The notes under the pieces: model-generated
What the model was told of the DNA's origin: nothing
Seen by the model: only the letters and a program-made list of their open reading frames with translations
The model's database searches: none
Shown: in pieces, positions 8,369-18,793 of the stretch
How the letters are laid out: each line of letters starts with the position of its first letter
How positions within the stretch are numbered: position 1 is the first letter of the stretch
Source: Novosphingobium silvae
GTDB lineage: Bacteria; Pseudomonadota; Alphaproteobacteria; Sphingomonadales; Sphingomonadaceae
Length of the DNA: 64,000 nt
Direction: 5' to 3'
Assembly (NCBI RefSeq): GCF_009856825.1
Contig: NZ_WVTD01000003.1
Location: 124,001 to 188,000, forward strand
Program-made: the position numbers and the translations under genes

Positions 8369-9592
8369 TTAGTCCAAAGCCTCCAGCAGCGACTTGGTGC
8401 CGGTGCCATCGCCCGCCGTGAGCCCTTCGGACTGGCCTTGCGCCCGGGCGATGTAGGCCTTGGACTTGCCCACCTCTCCTTCAAGCGCGGTCACAGTCTG
8501 CTTCATCGAATCGAGCGCCTTCATCTTGAAGGTGTCGATTGAATCCATGGTATCGTAGATGTTCTGGAACGCGCGGCTCAGCGTTTCCAGCGGGATCGTC
8601 GAGTTCGCTGCCTGCTCGTGAATCCGGGCGGTGTTGTCCTTCAGCATCTGGCCGGTGGCGTCGATGATGCTGGCGGTGGTGGTGTTGAGCGCGGTGATCT
8701 GTTCCAGCACCAGCTTCTGGTTCGCCATCGCCTGCGCCACAGTGACCGCCGTGCGCAGCGCGCCGACCGTGGTGGTGGAGGCGCGATCGACGCCTTTCAC
8801 CAGCTCGATGTTGTTCTTCTTCACGAGGTCGAGCGCGAGATAGCCCTGCACCGAGACGGCCAGCTGCGTCAGCAGGTCCTGCGTGCGCTGGCGCACATAG
8901 AACAGCGCGGATTCGCGAACCGCCTTGGCCTTTGCCGGATCGGTATGGTCGAGGTCGTTGGCCTTGTCCTCAAGCGCCTGGTCCAGAGCGCGGGACATGT
9001 AGATCATCTGCTCCAGCTTGCCGAGCGCGGCCCACAGGTTCTGCCGCTCCACGTCGATCGCGGCATTGTCCATCAGCAGCTCGTCCTTGCCGCCCTGCAG
9101 GCGTGCGAGGATGGCGCTGATGTGGCTTTGCGAGCTGGCGTAGCTGTCGAAGTAGTTGCGCAGCTTGTTGCCGAAGGGAATGACCCCGAAGAGCTTGCGC
9201 GGCGCCATCAGGTTGCCCTGCCGCGAGGGGTCGAGCGCCTCGACCGTGCGGCGCAATTCGGCAAGGTCGGCGCCCACGCCCTCGTCCTTGCCCATCGCCC
9301 GCACCGGCCTGTCGAGGAAGCGGTTGGAATGGGCCGAGGCGTCGGCGATTTCCTTGCGCCCCATGTTCGTCAGCTGGTCGACCCGGCGCCCGAACTCGGG
9401 CGAACTGGCGTCCTGCGACACGAGATCGTCGACGAACTCCGCCACGCGCACCTGCAGCTTGGACTTCACCTCGTCGCCCACGGGCACGAGCCCTGCCGCC
9501 CGTTCCGGCTGGACGGTGGGCACGGGATCGGGCGGGGTCAGCTTCAGTTCGCCTGCAGTATCGGTGCTCGTGCTGGTGGCACTGGTCGCCAT
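8369..9592 (-). CDS. telA: TelA/KlaA-family toxic anion resistance protein
   Basis: A 407-residue, mostly alpha-helical cytoplasmic protein of the TelA family (Pfam TelA), named for tellurite resistance on plasmid RK2. Diagnostic segments are NLMAPRKLFGVIPFGNKLRNYFDSYASSQ (about residues 125-150, shown here only as the family signature) and the long helical region with VRQRTQDLLTQLAVSVQGYLALDLVKKNN. The N-terminal 40 residues are low-complexity and Ser/Thr-rich. It is first in a two-gene operon with the XpaC-like protein. Chromosomal members are widespread and more likely serve envelope or stress functions than specific tellurite resistance. Confidence 0.85.
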   Translation of the reverse strand: MATSATSTSTDTAGELKLTPPDPVPTVQPERAAGLVPVGDEVKSKLQVRVAEFVDDLVSQDASSPEFGRRVDQLTNMGRKEIADASAHSNRFLDRPVRAMGKDEGVGADLAELRRTVEALDPSRQGNLMAPRKLFGVIPFGNKLRNYFDSYASSQSHISAILARLQGGKDELLMDNAAIDVERQNLWAALGKLEQMIYMSRALDQALEDKANDLDHTDPAKAKAVRESALFYVRQRTQDLLTQLAVSVQGYLALDLVKKNNIELVKGVDRASTTTVGALRTAVTVAQAMANQKLVLEQITALNTTTASIIDATGQMLKDNTARIHEQAANSTIPLETLSRAFQNIYDTMDSIDTFKMKALDSMKQTVTALEGEVGKSKAYIARAQGQSEGLTAGDGTGTKSLLEALD

Positions 9593-9683
9593 TGGAAGCC
9601 AAATCCTCGTGAAAAACCCGGGTCTGCCGGAAATCTATGGGTCCCTCCGCCGGACTACAAGGAAAACCGGAAAGACCGCTCCC

Positions 9684-10481
9684 TCATTCCTCGACGAACG
9701 GCGAACCCGGATCGACCATGAACATGGAATCGTCGCGCGCCACCGCGCCAAGCGCAAGGCCCGCCGCCCGGGCCCGGCGGACAGCGAGGTCGGTAGGCGC
9801 CGAAACGGTCACCAGCAGCGGCACGCCTGCGCGCACGGTCTTCTCGACAAGCTCGTAGGAGCAGCGCGAGGTCATCACGATGAAGCCCCGGGCAGGGTCG
9901 ATCCCCTGCCGGGCAAGCGCCCCCACCAGCTTGTCGAGCGCGTTGTGCCGCCCCACGTCCTCACGCACGATCAGCATGCCGCCCGCCTCGTCGCAGAACG
10001 CGGCTGCGTGCGTCGCGCGTGTCTCCCGGCCGAGCGCCTGCCCCTCGCGCATGGCGGCGAGCGCGCGTTCAATCGCCTGCGGAGCCGCTTCGCTCCGCCT
10101 GCGAAGCGGCGGCAAGGGGCGCAGCGCTGCCTCCACGCCTTCTATCCCGCAGATGCCGCAGGAGCTGTCCCCCACCCTTCGCCGCGCTCGCTCCAGGATC
10201 GGGCCGAGCCGTTCGACCGGCAGATTGACGCGCGCGACATAGCCGGTGCCCCATTCGCCGTTCGCGCTGGCGTGAAGCGCCACTTCGCCGATCTCCTCCG
10301 CCCGCGCGAGCCCTTCGGCCATCAGGAAGCCGGTGACAAAATCCTGGAGGTCGAGCGGCGTCGCCATCATCACGGCATAGGCGATGCCATTCGTCTCGAT
10401 GGCCACGGGCGCCTCCACGGGAACCGGCAAGTCCCGGCGCGCGCGTTCGCCGTCGGTATAGTCGCTGCGCCAAACGGACAC
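9684..10481 (-). CDS. fdhD: FdhD sulfurtransferase for formate dehydrogenase maturation
   Basis: A 265-residue FdhD protein, which passes sulfur from a cysteine desulfurase to the bis-MGD molybdenum cofactor of formate dehydrogenase. The family motif with the sulfur-carrying cysteines is SSCGICG (Cys108 and Cys111). The segments REDVGRHNALDKL and TSRCSYELVEKT are typical. The start is GTG at 10481, the first start codon after an in-frame stop upstream. No formate dehydrogenase gene lies in this window, so its client enzyme is elsewhere. Confidence 0.92.
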   Translation of the reverse strand: MSVWRSDYTDGERARRDLPVPVEAPVAIETNGIAYAVMMATPLDLQDFVTGFLMAEGLARAEEIGEVALHASANGEWGTGYVARVNLPVERLGPILERARRRVGDSSCGICGIEGVEAALRPLPPLRRRSEAAPQAIERALAAMREGQALGRETRATHAAAFCDEAGGMLIVREDVGRHNALDKLVGALARQGIDPARGFIVMTSRCSYELVEKTVRAGVPLLVTVSAPTDLAVRRARAAGLALGAVARDDSMFMVDPGSPFVEE

Positions 10482-10942
10482 GGTGACGGCGCCATGGATA
10501 TCGTCTTCAGGGTTCAGCGTTCACACTCCCGATCAGGTTTGCGCAATGTCGAACCGACGGGAGCGGATCGCAAGCCCGCCACGTTGAAGACCGGCAACCC
10601 GCCGCAGTTCGCGCAGCGGGCGACGGCAGGAATGTATCCGACTTTGGATACCGCCTGCCACATAACATTGAAATTGCGCGTTTTTCTTGGGTGAATAACA
10701 TCCTCGCATCGCTCTGGCGGTACGCCTCGGCGATGATCCGGAGTGCAAGTTGCCCACAGGGAAGGCCGTTTTGCCTTGCGGGTCGTGCGCGGATTCCTCT
10801 AATGGGCGCGCCTCGTACCGGCACCGGCACCTTGAAACGGGGCAACCGGGGTCGCTTGCCGGACGTGCCCGAGACACCGCCCCATTTCGACGGCGGCGGG
10901 GTTTCGTCGACCCTTTATCTGCTTAGATTGGTACGAACCGTA
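10482..10942. promoter_or_regulatory. Divergent fdhD/accD intergenic region with a long two-part stem-loop
   Basis: I see no gene in these 461 bp. The notable element is a stem-loop at 10625-10659: outer stem GGCAGG (10625-10630) with CCTGCC (10654-10659) and inner stem GTATCC (10634-10639) with GGATAC (10646-10651), separated by a small asymmetric internal loop. No T-run follows on either strand, so it is not a classical terminator. It could be an operator or part of the accD leader, whose start codon lies about 280 bp downstream. Confidence 0.4.
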
Positions 10943-11791
10943 ATGAGTTGGCTCAGCAAGGTACGCAATTCGCTTTCGAGCCTGTCGAAGCGCGACACGC
11001 CGGACACCCTGTGGATGAAGTGCCCGAGCTGCGGCGAGATGCTGTTCGCGAAGGACTTCGAGGCCAACCTGTCCGTCTGCCCCAAGTGCGAGCACCATGG
11101 CCGCATTGGTACGCAGGCCCGCTTCGACCAGCTGCTGGATGCCGGCTACACCGTTCTTGCCACGCCCAAGGTTCCCGAGAACCCGCTGAACTTCCGCGAT
11201 ACGAAGAAGTATCCCGACCGCCTCAAGGCCGCCCGGGCCGCCAACCCCTTCCCCGACGCGCTGACCAATGCGCTCGGCACGATCGAGGGTGCGAAAGCCG
11301 TGCTCGGCGTGCAGGACTTCAAGTTCATGGGCGGCTCGATGGGCATGGCCGTGGGCGAGGCGTTCGTGGCCGGCGCGGAGCGGGCGATCGCCGAGAAGTG
11401 CGCTTACATCATCCTGACCGCTGCTGGCGGCGCGCGCATGCAGGAGGGCATCCTCTCGCTCATGCAGATGCCCAAGACCACGGTCGCCACTCGCCGCCTC
11501 GCCGCAGCGGGCCTCCCTTACATCGTAGTCCTGACCGATCCCACGACCGGCGGCGTCACCGCCAGCTACGCCATGCTGGGGGACGTCCAGATCGCCGAGC
11601 CCGGCGCGCTCATCGGCTTTGCCGGCCAGCGGGTGATCCAGGACACGATCCGAGAAAAACTCCCCGACGGCTTCCAGCGCGCCGAGTACCTCCATGCCCA
11701 TGGCATGGTCGACATGGTGGTCCACCGCAAGGACCTCAAAGGCACGCTGGCAACGCTCCTCGGTTACCTTGCACGAAAGGAAGTCGCGTGA
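10943..11791 (+). CDS. accD: Acetyl-CoA carboxylase carboxyltransferase subunit beta
   Basis: The beta half of the carboxyltransferase that moves the carboxyl group from biotin to acetyl-CoA, 282 residues. The N-terminal four-cysteine zinc ribbon is intact (Cys27, Cys30, Cys46, Cys49 in CPSC and CPKC). The crotonase-type domain follows ([16 protein letters not shown] region, [35 protein letters not shown]). The ATG at 10943 ([11 protein letters not shown]) matches the family's usual N-terminus; the open frame extends upstream without homology. The stop overlaps the accB GTG start (GTGA). Confidence 0.97.
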   Translation: MSWLSKVRNSLSSLSKRDTPDTLWMKCPSCGEMLFAKDFEANLSVCPKCEHHGRIGTQARFDQLLDAGYTVLATPKVPENPLNFRDTKKYPDRLKAARAANPFPDALTNALGTIEGAKAVLGVQDFKFMGGSMGMAVGEAFVAGAERAIAEKCAYIILTAAGGARMQEGILSLMQMPKTTVATRRLAAAGLPYIVVLTDPTTGGVTASYAMLGDVQIAEPGALIGFAGQRVIQDTIREKLPDGFQRAEYLHAHGMVDMVVHRKDLKGTLATLLGYLARKEVA

Positions 11792-12234
11792 ATATCGATA
11801 GCGCCCTGGTTCGCGAACTCGCCGAGCTGCTGGCCGAAACCGGCCTGTCCGAAATCGAGGTCGAGGATGGCGAGCGCAAGATCCGCGTCTCGCGCCAGAT
11901 GATCCAGCAGATGGCCGCCGCCATCCCGGCAGCTGCTCCCGCAGCCGCACCCGCGCCCGCCGCTGCCGAGGCGGCGCCCGTGGCAGCCGCTGCGGTACCC
12001 GTCGATGCGGTCAAGTCGCCGATGGTCGGCACCGTCTATCTCGCCGCAGAGCCGGGCGCGCCCGACTTCATCTCGGTGGGCAAGGCCGTGAAGGCAGGAG
12101 ACGTGCTGCTCATCGTCGAGGCCATGAAGGTCATGAACCAGATCACCGCGCCCAAGTCTGGCACCGTGACCGCCATCCTCGTCGACAACCAGCAGCCGGT
12201 CGAATTCGACCAGCCGCTCGTCGTGATCGGCTGA
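11788..12234 (+). CDS. accB: Biotin carboxyl carrier protein of acetyl-CoA carboxylase
   Basis: A 148-residue BCCP. A short N-terminal helical segment ([24 protein letters not shown]) is followed by an Ala/Pro-rich flexible linker (about residues 44-75) and the biotinyl/lipoyl domain, with the biotin attachment Lys114 in EAMKVMNQ. The start is GTG at 11788, overlapping the accD stop by 4 bp and preceded by GAAAGGAAG. Thirteen bases separate its stop from accC, so accD-accB-accC form one operon. Confidence 0.96.
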   Translation: MNIDSALVRELAELLAETGLSEIEVEDGERKIRVSRQMIQQMAAAIPAAAPAAAPAPAAAEAAPVAAAAVPVDAVKSPMVGTVYLAAEPGAPDFISVGKAVKAGDVLLIVEAMKVMNQITAPKSGTVTAILVDNQQPVEFDQPLVVIG

Positions 12235-12247
12235 GAGCGGGACTGAC

Positions 12248-13600
<1,353 letters not shown>

Positions 13601-13606
13601 GTTCGT

Positions 13607-13664
13607 GGGGCGGGCACTCCGGGGCCCGCCCCGCGCCAACCCTCACCCTGAAGGTGCTTCAGGG
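13607..13664. repeat. Two hairpins between accC and accA (attenuator or intergenic repeat)
   Basis: A 9-bp perfect stem (GGGGCGGGC 13607-13615 with GCCCGCCCC 13624-13632) lies just after the accC stop. An 8-bp perfect stem with a 3-base loop follows (CCCTGAAG 13646-13653, CTTCAGGG 13657-13664). Neither is followed by a T-run. The second resembles dispersed intergenic hairpin repeats of sphingomonads. They may protect the accDBC transcript end or reduce readthrough to accA. Confidence 0.5.
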
Positions 13665-13789
13665 TCCATTCCCCGGTTCGCGCGGCGGGCCGATCGGCGA
13701 GATGGATCCAGGCACACGTTCGGGATGCGGTGAGTGAATGCAATGTGGTGTCGTCCCCTTGTGGCGACGACGGTACGGACTGGATGAGC

Positions 13790-14737
13790 ATGATTTCGTT
13801 CCTCGACTTTGAAAAGCCGATTGCCGAGCTTGAAGCCCGCATCGCCGAACTGCGCGCGACGGCGAACGGCAGCGAACTCGACATCGAGAGCGAGATCGAC
13901 AAGCTCGCCAAGAAGAGCGCGGCTATGCTCGCCGCAACTTACGCCAAACTCACGCCCTGGCAGAAGACGCAGGTCGCCCGCCACCCGCAGCGCCCGCACT
14001 TCCTCGACTACATCCGCCTCGTGTTCACCGACTTCGTGCCGCTGGCCGGGGACCGTGTCTATGGCGAGGACGCGGCGATCGTAGGCGGGCTGGCGACGCT
14101 GGACGGGCGCAAGGTCATGGTCATCGGCCATGAAAAGGGCCACGACACGCCGAGCCGCATCAAGCACAACTTCGGCTCCGCCAAACCCGAGGGCTATCGC
14201 AAGGCGATCCGCCTCATGGAAATGGCGGCCAAGTTTGGTCTCCCGGTGGTCACGCTGGTCGATACCGCGGGCGCTTTTCCCGGTGTCGAGGCTGAAGAGC
14301 GGGGCCAGGCCGAGGCCATCGCCCGCTCCACCGAGGCCTGCCTTGCGCTGAAAGTGCCGATGGTGGCCGCGATCCTGGGCGAAGGCGGTTCGGGCGGTGC
14401 GATCGCGATCGCTGCGGCCAACAAGGTGCTGATGCTGGAGCACGCGATCTACTCCGTGATCTCGCCCGAGGGTGCATCCTCGATCCTGTGGCGTACGCCC
14501 GACAAGGCGGCGGATGCGGCAACGGCCATGAAGGTCACGGCGCAGGACCTCCTCTCGCTAGGCGTCATTGACGGCGTGGTGGCCGAGCCGGTGGGCGGTG
14601 CTCATCGCGATCCTGCCGCCGCGGCGCGCGCGCTTGCCGACGCGATCGGCCGCGAACTTGCAGCGCTGGTGGTGCGAACCCCGGCGGAACTGGTGCAGCA
14701 GCGCGAAGAGCGCTTCCTCGCCATCGGTTCGCTCTGA
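13790..14737 (+). CDS. accA: Acetyl-CoA carboxylase carboxyltransferase subunit alpha
   Basis: The alpha half of the carboxyltransferase, 315 residues. It begins with the family signature ISFLDFEKPIAELEARIAEL, followed by the crotonase-type domain with VMVIGHEKGHDT, NFGSAKPEGYRKAIRLMEMA, DTAGAFPGVEAEERGQAEAIA and GEGGSGGAIAIAAANKV. An alternative ATG six bases upstream (13784) would add two residues. It lies about 190 bp beyond accC in the same direction, so all four ACC subunits sit within 4 kb. Confidence 0.96.
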   Translation: MISFLDFEKPIAELEARIAELRATANGSELDIESEIDKLAKKSAAMLAATYAKLTPWQKTQVARHPQRPHFLDYIRLVFTDFVPLAGDRVYGEDAAIVGGLATLDGRKVMVIGHEKGHDTPSRIKHNFGSAKPEGYRKAIRLMEMAAKFGLPVVTLVDTAGAFPGVEAEERGQAEAIARSTEACLALKVPMVAAILGEGGSGGAIAIAAANKVLMLEHAIYSVISPEGASSILWRTPDKAADAATAMKVTAQDLLSLGVIDGVVAEPVGGAHRDPAAAARALADAIGRELAALVVRTPAELVQQREERFLAIGSL

Positions 14738-14751
14738 TCCGTTCCCGTCAC

Positions 14752-14826
14752 CCCCGGCCGCGCCGGGGATCGCGAACGAAGACTGCCGCTGCCCAGCGCC
14801 GGCTTCTTGGCGCCCTCTCTGTTTTT
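14752..14826 (+). terminator. Probable accA transcription end region
   Basis: Two hairpins lie after accA: CCCCGGC (14752-14758) with GCCGGGG (14762-14768), and GCGCC (14796-14800) with GGCGC (14809-14813). The second is followed after eight bases by five T residues (14822-14826). The second stem is short, so this is a moderate candidate for a rho-independent terminator. Confidence 0.45.
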
Positions 14827-14972
14827 GCGAACGCGTCGTCCATTTAATGGCAATGGACTGCAACACCCCCTCTCGATAGTCCGGTATTCCGACAGGGGCC
14901 CCGCCGTCCAGCGGGGCAAGGGCACGCCGGGGGCTGCAAGCAGCGATCCGGCCTCGGGGTCGGAACATCGCA

Positions 14973-17459
14973 ATGAGCCTCATCGGGCGTCCCACTCTCG
15001 GCACTATCGTGCTTGCGGCGAGCGCGCTGCTTACCGCAGCCGGCGTCTACGCCGCCGTGCAAGGCGAAGGCGCATCTCCTGCTGCAGGGATGACCCGGGC
15101 CGAACAGGCCGCCTTCGTCGAGCCGATGCTGGGTGAATACTGCTCGCGCTGCCACAACGACATCGACTTGGTCGCCGACCTTTCCGTCGAAGACCTGAAA
15201 GCCGGGGACCTGCGCACCGGTCGCCATGCCGACGAGTGGGAGAAGATCCTGCGCCGCGTCGCCGCCGGGGAGATGCCGCCGCACGGCAAGGACCAGCCAA
15301 CGCCCGCCATGCGCGCCGCTTTCGTGAACTGGCTCGACACGTCGCGCGCGGGCTACCTCGCCGCCAGCCCCGACCCCGGCCGCGCCACCATCCGGCGCCT
15401 CAACAGGATCGAATACGCCAACGCCGTTCGCGACCTGCTGGCCCTCGACGTGGACTTCGCGGGCGAGCTTCCGGCGGACAACTCCGGCTTCGGGTTCGAC
15501 AACATTGCCGACGTGCTTTCCGTCTCGCCCACCCTGATGGAGCGCTACGTCGCGGTTGCAGGCAAGGTCGGCCGCCTCGCCACCGGTCTCACCGGACGGC
15601 GCGGGATCGTGACGACGTGGCAGGTTCCCAAGGACGGTTCGGTCCAGAACTCGGGCGTGCCGGCGTGGAACGAGCGCGCAGGGGAGAGCCTGCCCCTCGC
15701 CTCGCGCGGGGGGTACGCGCACAAGTACTATGCCCGCCACGAAGGGACATACGAGATCGCGGCCTGGCTCAACTCGAACAGCAACAACGAGACCGACCGC
15801 ATGGACGAGGACAGGGTCTCGCTGCGGGTGCCGATGAAGGCCGGATCGCACCGGATCGCGCTCTCGTTCCGCCGCACGCTCGCCCCGTCGGAAGCGGTGC
15901 AGGTGCTGCGCAACGACACGGACAAGGTTCCCGTGCCGCTCGACAAGCCGGTCATGCTCCCGCTCGACGTATGGGTGGACGGTAAGCTGGCAAGCACGCT
16001 CAGCGTTCCCAGCTACCGGATGCACCAGCGCTATTCGCAGCGCAACTTCCCGCGCGACGTGCATCAGGTGGATGTGGCCGGCCCGTTCGACGCCAAGGGC
16101 ATTGCCGATACGCCGAGCCGGCGCGCGGTGTTCCTCTGCAAGCCTCGCAAGTCGTCCCAGGAGCAGGCCTGCGCCGCCCGCATCCTCACCGCGCTCGCCC
16201 GGCGGGCATGGCGGCGTCCCGTCGGTGCCTTCGACATGGCGCCGCTGATGCGCATCTATGCCGCCGAGCGGGAGGCGTCGGACTTCGAGCATGGGATCGA
16301 GGCGGCGCTGGAGGCGATGCTAGTCTCGCCCGAATTCCTCTTCGTGGTGGAGCGCGATCCTGCGGGAGCGATGCCCGGCAGCGTCAATCGCATCACCGAT
16401 CTCGAACTCGCCTCCCGTCTTTCGCTGTTCCTCTGGAGTTCGATCCCGGACGAGCGGCTGCTGTCCCTTGCCGAGCAGGGCAGGCTGGCCCAGCCTGCGG
16501 TACTCGATGCCGAGATCGCCCGAATGCTCGCCGATCCGCGCGCCTCGGCGCTGACGACGAACTTTGCTGGCCAGTGGCTCTACTTGCGCAACCTCGACCA
16601 GCAGCGGCCGGATATCGAGGTCTTCCCCAGGTTCGACACGCGGCTGAGACAGGCGATGGCAGCCGAGACGGAGATGTTCTTCACGCAGGTCCTGCGCGAA
16701 AACCGCCCGGTGCTCGACTTCATCTCGGCCGACTACACTTTCCTCAACCAGCGCCTCGCCGAGCACTACGGCATTCCCGGCGTTTCCGGGACCGCCATGC
16801 GCCGCGTCAGCCTCGATCCGGCATGGCACCGGGGCGGCCTGCTCGGCCAGGCAAGCGTGCTGACGGTGACGTCCTATGGCAACCACACCAGCGTGGTGAA
16901 GCGCGGCAAGTGGATCCTCGACAACATGCTCGCCGCAGCGCCGCCCCCGCCGCCGCCCGACGTGCCCGCGCTCAAGGCCGAGCACGACGGGCGCCAGCTC
17001 ACCGCACGCCAGCAGCTGGAACTGCACCGTTCCAACCCGACCTGCGCGGCATGCCACGTGAAAATGGACCCGCTCGGCTTCTCTCTGGAGAACTTCGATG
17101 CGGTGGGTGCATGGCGCACCGTGGATGCAGGGCAGTCGATCGCTGCCATGGCGACCATGCCGGACGGCGCGAAGTTCGAAGGCATCTCGGGCCTCCAGCG
17201 CATCCTCATGGACCGGCGGGACGAATTCACCCGCGCCTTCACCGAGCGGCTGATGACTTACGCTCTGGCGCGCGGTCTCGGCGCCAACGACATGCCCTCC
17301 GTCCGCGCCATCGCGGCGGACGCGGCCGCAGACCGGTACCGGGTGCGCACGATCGTTCGCGGCATCGTTGCAAGCCCGGCCTTCACCCTGCGCCGCGTCC
17401 CCGCGCGCTTCAAGGCCGCGGCCTTCCAGAGAACCCCAGACAGGAGGCTTGCGCGATGA
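14973..17459 (+). CDS. Exported dihaem DUF1592/DUF1588/DUF1585-family protein
   Basis: An 828-residue protein of the planctomycete-type cytochrome-associated families (PSCyt1-like, DUF1587, DUF1595, DUF1592, DUF1588, DUF1585 in that order). It has an N-terminal signal or anchor helix (residues 10-28), then a c-type haem site CSRCH (57-61). RIEYANAVRDLLALD (about 146-160) marks DUF1587. The second c-haem site is CAACH (691-695), in NPTCAACHVKMDPLGFSLENFD of DUF1588, followed by the DUF1585 tail. It should be a periplasmic redox protein. It overlaps the DUF1552 gene by 4 bp (ATGA). The two are found together in many genomes, but the reaction is unknown. Confidence 0.88.
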   Translation: MSLIGRPTLGTIVLAASALLTAAGVYAAVQGEGASPAAGMTRAEQAAFVEPMLGEYCSRCHNDIDLVADLSVEDLKAGDLRTGRHADEWEKILRRVAAGEMPPHGKDQPTPAMRAAFVNWLDTSRAGYLAASPDPGRATIRRLNRIEYANAVRDLLALDVDFAGELPADNSGFGFDNIADVLSVSPTLMERYVAVAGKVGRLATGLTGRRGIVTTWQVPKDGSVQNSGVPAWNERAGESLPLASRGGYAHKYYARHEGTYEIAAWLNSNSNNETDRMDEDRVSLRVPMKAGSHRIALSFRRTLAPSEAVQVLRNDTDKVPVPLDKPVMLPLDVWVDGKLASTLSVPSYRMHQRYSQRNFPRDVHQVDVAGPFDAKGIADTPSRRAVFLCKPRKSSQEQACAARILTALARRAWRRPVGAFDMAPLMRIYAAEREASDFEHGIEAALEAMLVSPEFLFVVERDPAGAMPGSVNRITDLELASRLSLFLWSSIPDERLLSLAEQGRLAQPAVLDAEIARMLADPRASALTTNFAGQWLYLRNLDQQRPDIEVFPRFDTRLRQAMAAETEMFFTQVLRENRPVLDFISADYTFLNQRLAEHYGIPGVSGTAMRRVSLDPAWHRGGLLGQASVLTVTSYGNHTSVVKRGKWILDNMLAAAPPPPPPDVPALKAEHDGRQLTARQQLELHRSNPTCAACHVKMDPLGFSLENFDAVGAWRTVDAGQSIAAMATMPDGAKFEGISGLQRILMDRRDEFTRAFTERLMTYALARGLGANDMPSVRAIAADAAADRYRVRTIVRGIVASPAFTLRRVPARFKAAAFQRTPDRRLAR

Positions 17460-18793
17460 GAGTGGTGCGCCCAGTCCTTTCCCGCCGCACGCTGCTGCGC
17501 GGAGCCGGCGCCGCGATGGCCCTGCCCTTTCTCGAGGCGATGATGCCCGGCGCGCGTGCGGCCGATCGCGCATCGCGGCCCAAGCGGCTGCAGGTGTTCT
17601 ATTCACCCAACGGCATGACGATGCCCGGCTTCCAGCCCGCCGAGACCGGCGCCGGCTTCGCCCTGCCGCCCACCCTGGAGCCGCTCGCCCCGCACCGGGA
17701 GAACTTCTCCGTCATCTCGGGCCTGGGCCATCCGCAGGCCGCCGCCATGGGCGACCGCCCGGCAGGGCATGGCCGCTCGTGCCCCGCCTTCCTCACCGGC
17801 GCGCACGCCAGGCAGACGGAAGGTCCGGACATTCGCGCCGGCATCTCTATGGACCAGGTCTTCGCCGCGCACCTTGGAGATGCGACGCCGCTCGCCTCGC
17901 TCGAACTCGGCATCGACCAGGCGAGCCTGCTGGGCTCGTGCGACATCAACTACTCCTGCGCCTACACCAACGGTATCTCGTGGCTGACGCCCTCCGTGCC
18001 GCTGCCGGTGGAGGCCAACCCGCGCGCCGTGTTCGAGCGGCTGTTCGGCGACGGCGACATGGACGAGGCCGGCCGCTTGGCCCAGCTGCGTCGCCAGTCG
18101 TCTATCCTGGACTTCGTGATGGAGGATGCCCGCCGCCTTTCGGGCGAACTCGGCATGGAGGACCGGCGCAAGCTCGACGAGTATCTGGATGCCACCCGCG
18201 CGATCGAGAAGCGCATCCAGAGGAGCGCCGCGTCCCCTGCCACCGCGCAGGCCGGCAGCCTGGAACAGCCTGCGGGTATCCCGGGTGACTTCGCCGAGCA
18301 CGTGAAGCTGATGATCGACCTGCAGGTGCTCGCCATGCAGGCCGACATCACGCGCGTCGGCACTTTCATGATCGGGCGCGAACTGTCGAACCGCACTTAT
18401 CCGGAAATCGGCGTGCCCGATTCGCATCACATGCTCAGCCACCACGGCAACAACCCGGAGAAGATGGCGCAGCTGGGGAAGATCAACCGCTATCACATGG
18501 AATTCTTCGCTTATTACCTGCAGCGCATGAAGGATACCCGCGACGGCGAGGGATCGCTGCTCGACCGCACGCTGGTGATCCGGGGCTCTGCCTTCGGCGA
18601 TTCGAACGAGCACGACTTCATGGACCTGCCGGTCGTGGTCGCGGGTGGTCTGGCCAAGGGCGGGCGGCACCTGCGAGTCGAGAAAGGCACGAGCATGTCG
18701 AACCTGATGCTCGCCGGTCTGCAGTCGCTCGACGTCCCGGCCGAGAGCTTCGGCGACAGCACGGCAGCCCTGCGGGATGCCATCGATGGCTGA
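17456..18793 (+). CDS. Tat-exported DUF1552 (HXXSHH motif) protein
   Basis: A 445-residue protein of the DUF1552/HXXSHH family. The Tat signal has twin arginines at residues 10-11 (SRRTLLRG) and a hydrophobic stretch ending in ARA (about residue 36). The naming motif is HMLSHH (residues 325-330, in SHHMLSHHG). Other conserved segments are VFYSPNGMTMPGF near the mature N-terminus and GHGRSCPAFLTGA. The family resembles DUF1501, which has a sulfatase/alkaline-phosphatase-like fold, but no enzymatic function is known. Tat export implies it folds, perhaps with a bound metal, in the cytoplasm before reaching the periplasm. Its start overlaps the dihaem gene. Confidence 0.88.
   Translation: MRVVRPVLSRRTLLRGAGAAMALPFLEAMMPGARAADRASRPKRLQVFYSPNGMTMPGFQPAETGAGFALPPTLEPLAPHRENFSVISGLGHPQAAAMGDRPAGHGRSCPAFLTGAHARQTEGPDIRAGISMDQVFAAHLGDATPLASLELGIDQASLLGSCDINYSCAYTNGISWLTPSVPLPVEANPRAVFERLFGDGDMDEAGRLAQLRRQSSILDFVMEDARRLSGELGMEDRRKLDEYLDATRAIEKRIQRSAASPATAQAGSLEQPAGIPGDFAEHVKLMIDLQVLAMQADITRVGTFMIGRELSNRTYPEIGVPDSHHMLSHHGNNPEKMAQLGKINRYHMEFFAYYLQRMKDTRDGEGSLLDRTLVIRGSAFGDSNEHDFMDLPVVVAGGLAKGGRHLRVEKGTSMSNLMLAGLQSLDVPAESFGDSTAALRDAIDG

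Noticed and set aside
8369..9592. A tellurite-resistance island
   Set aside because: Only the TelA/XpaC pair is present, without TerB-E genes or signs of mobility; such pairs are common chromosomal genes.
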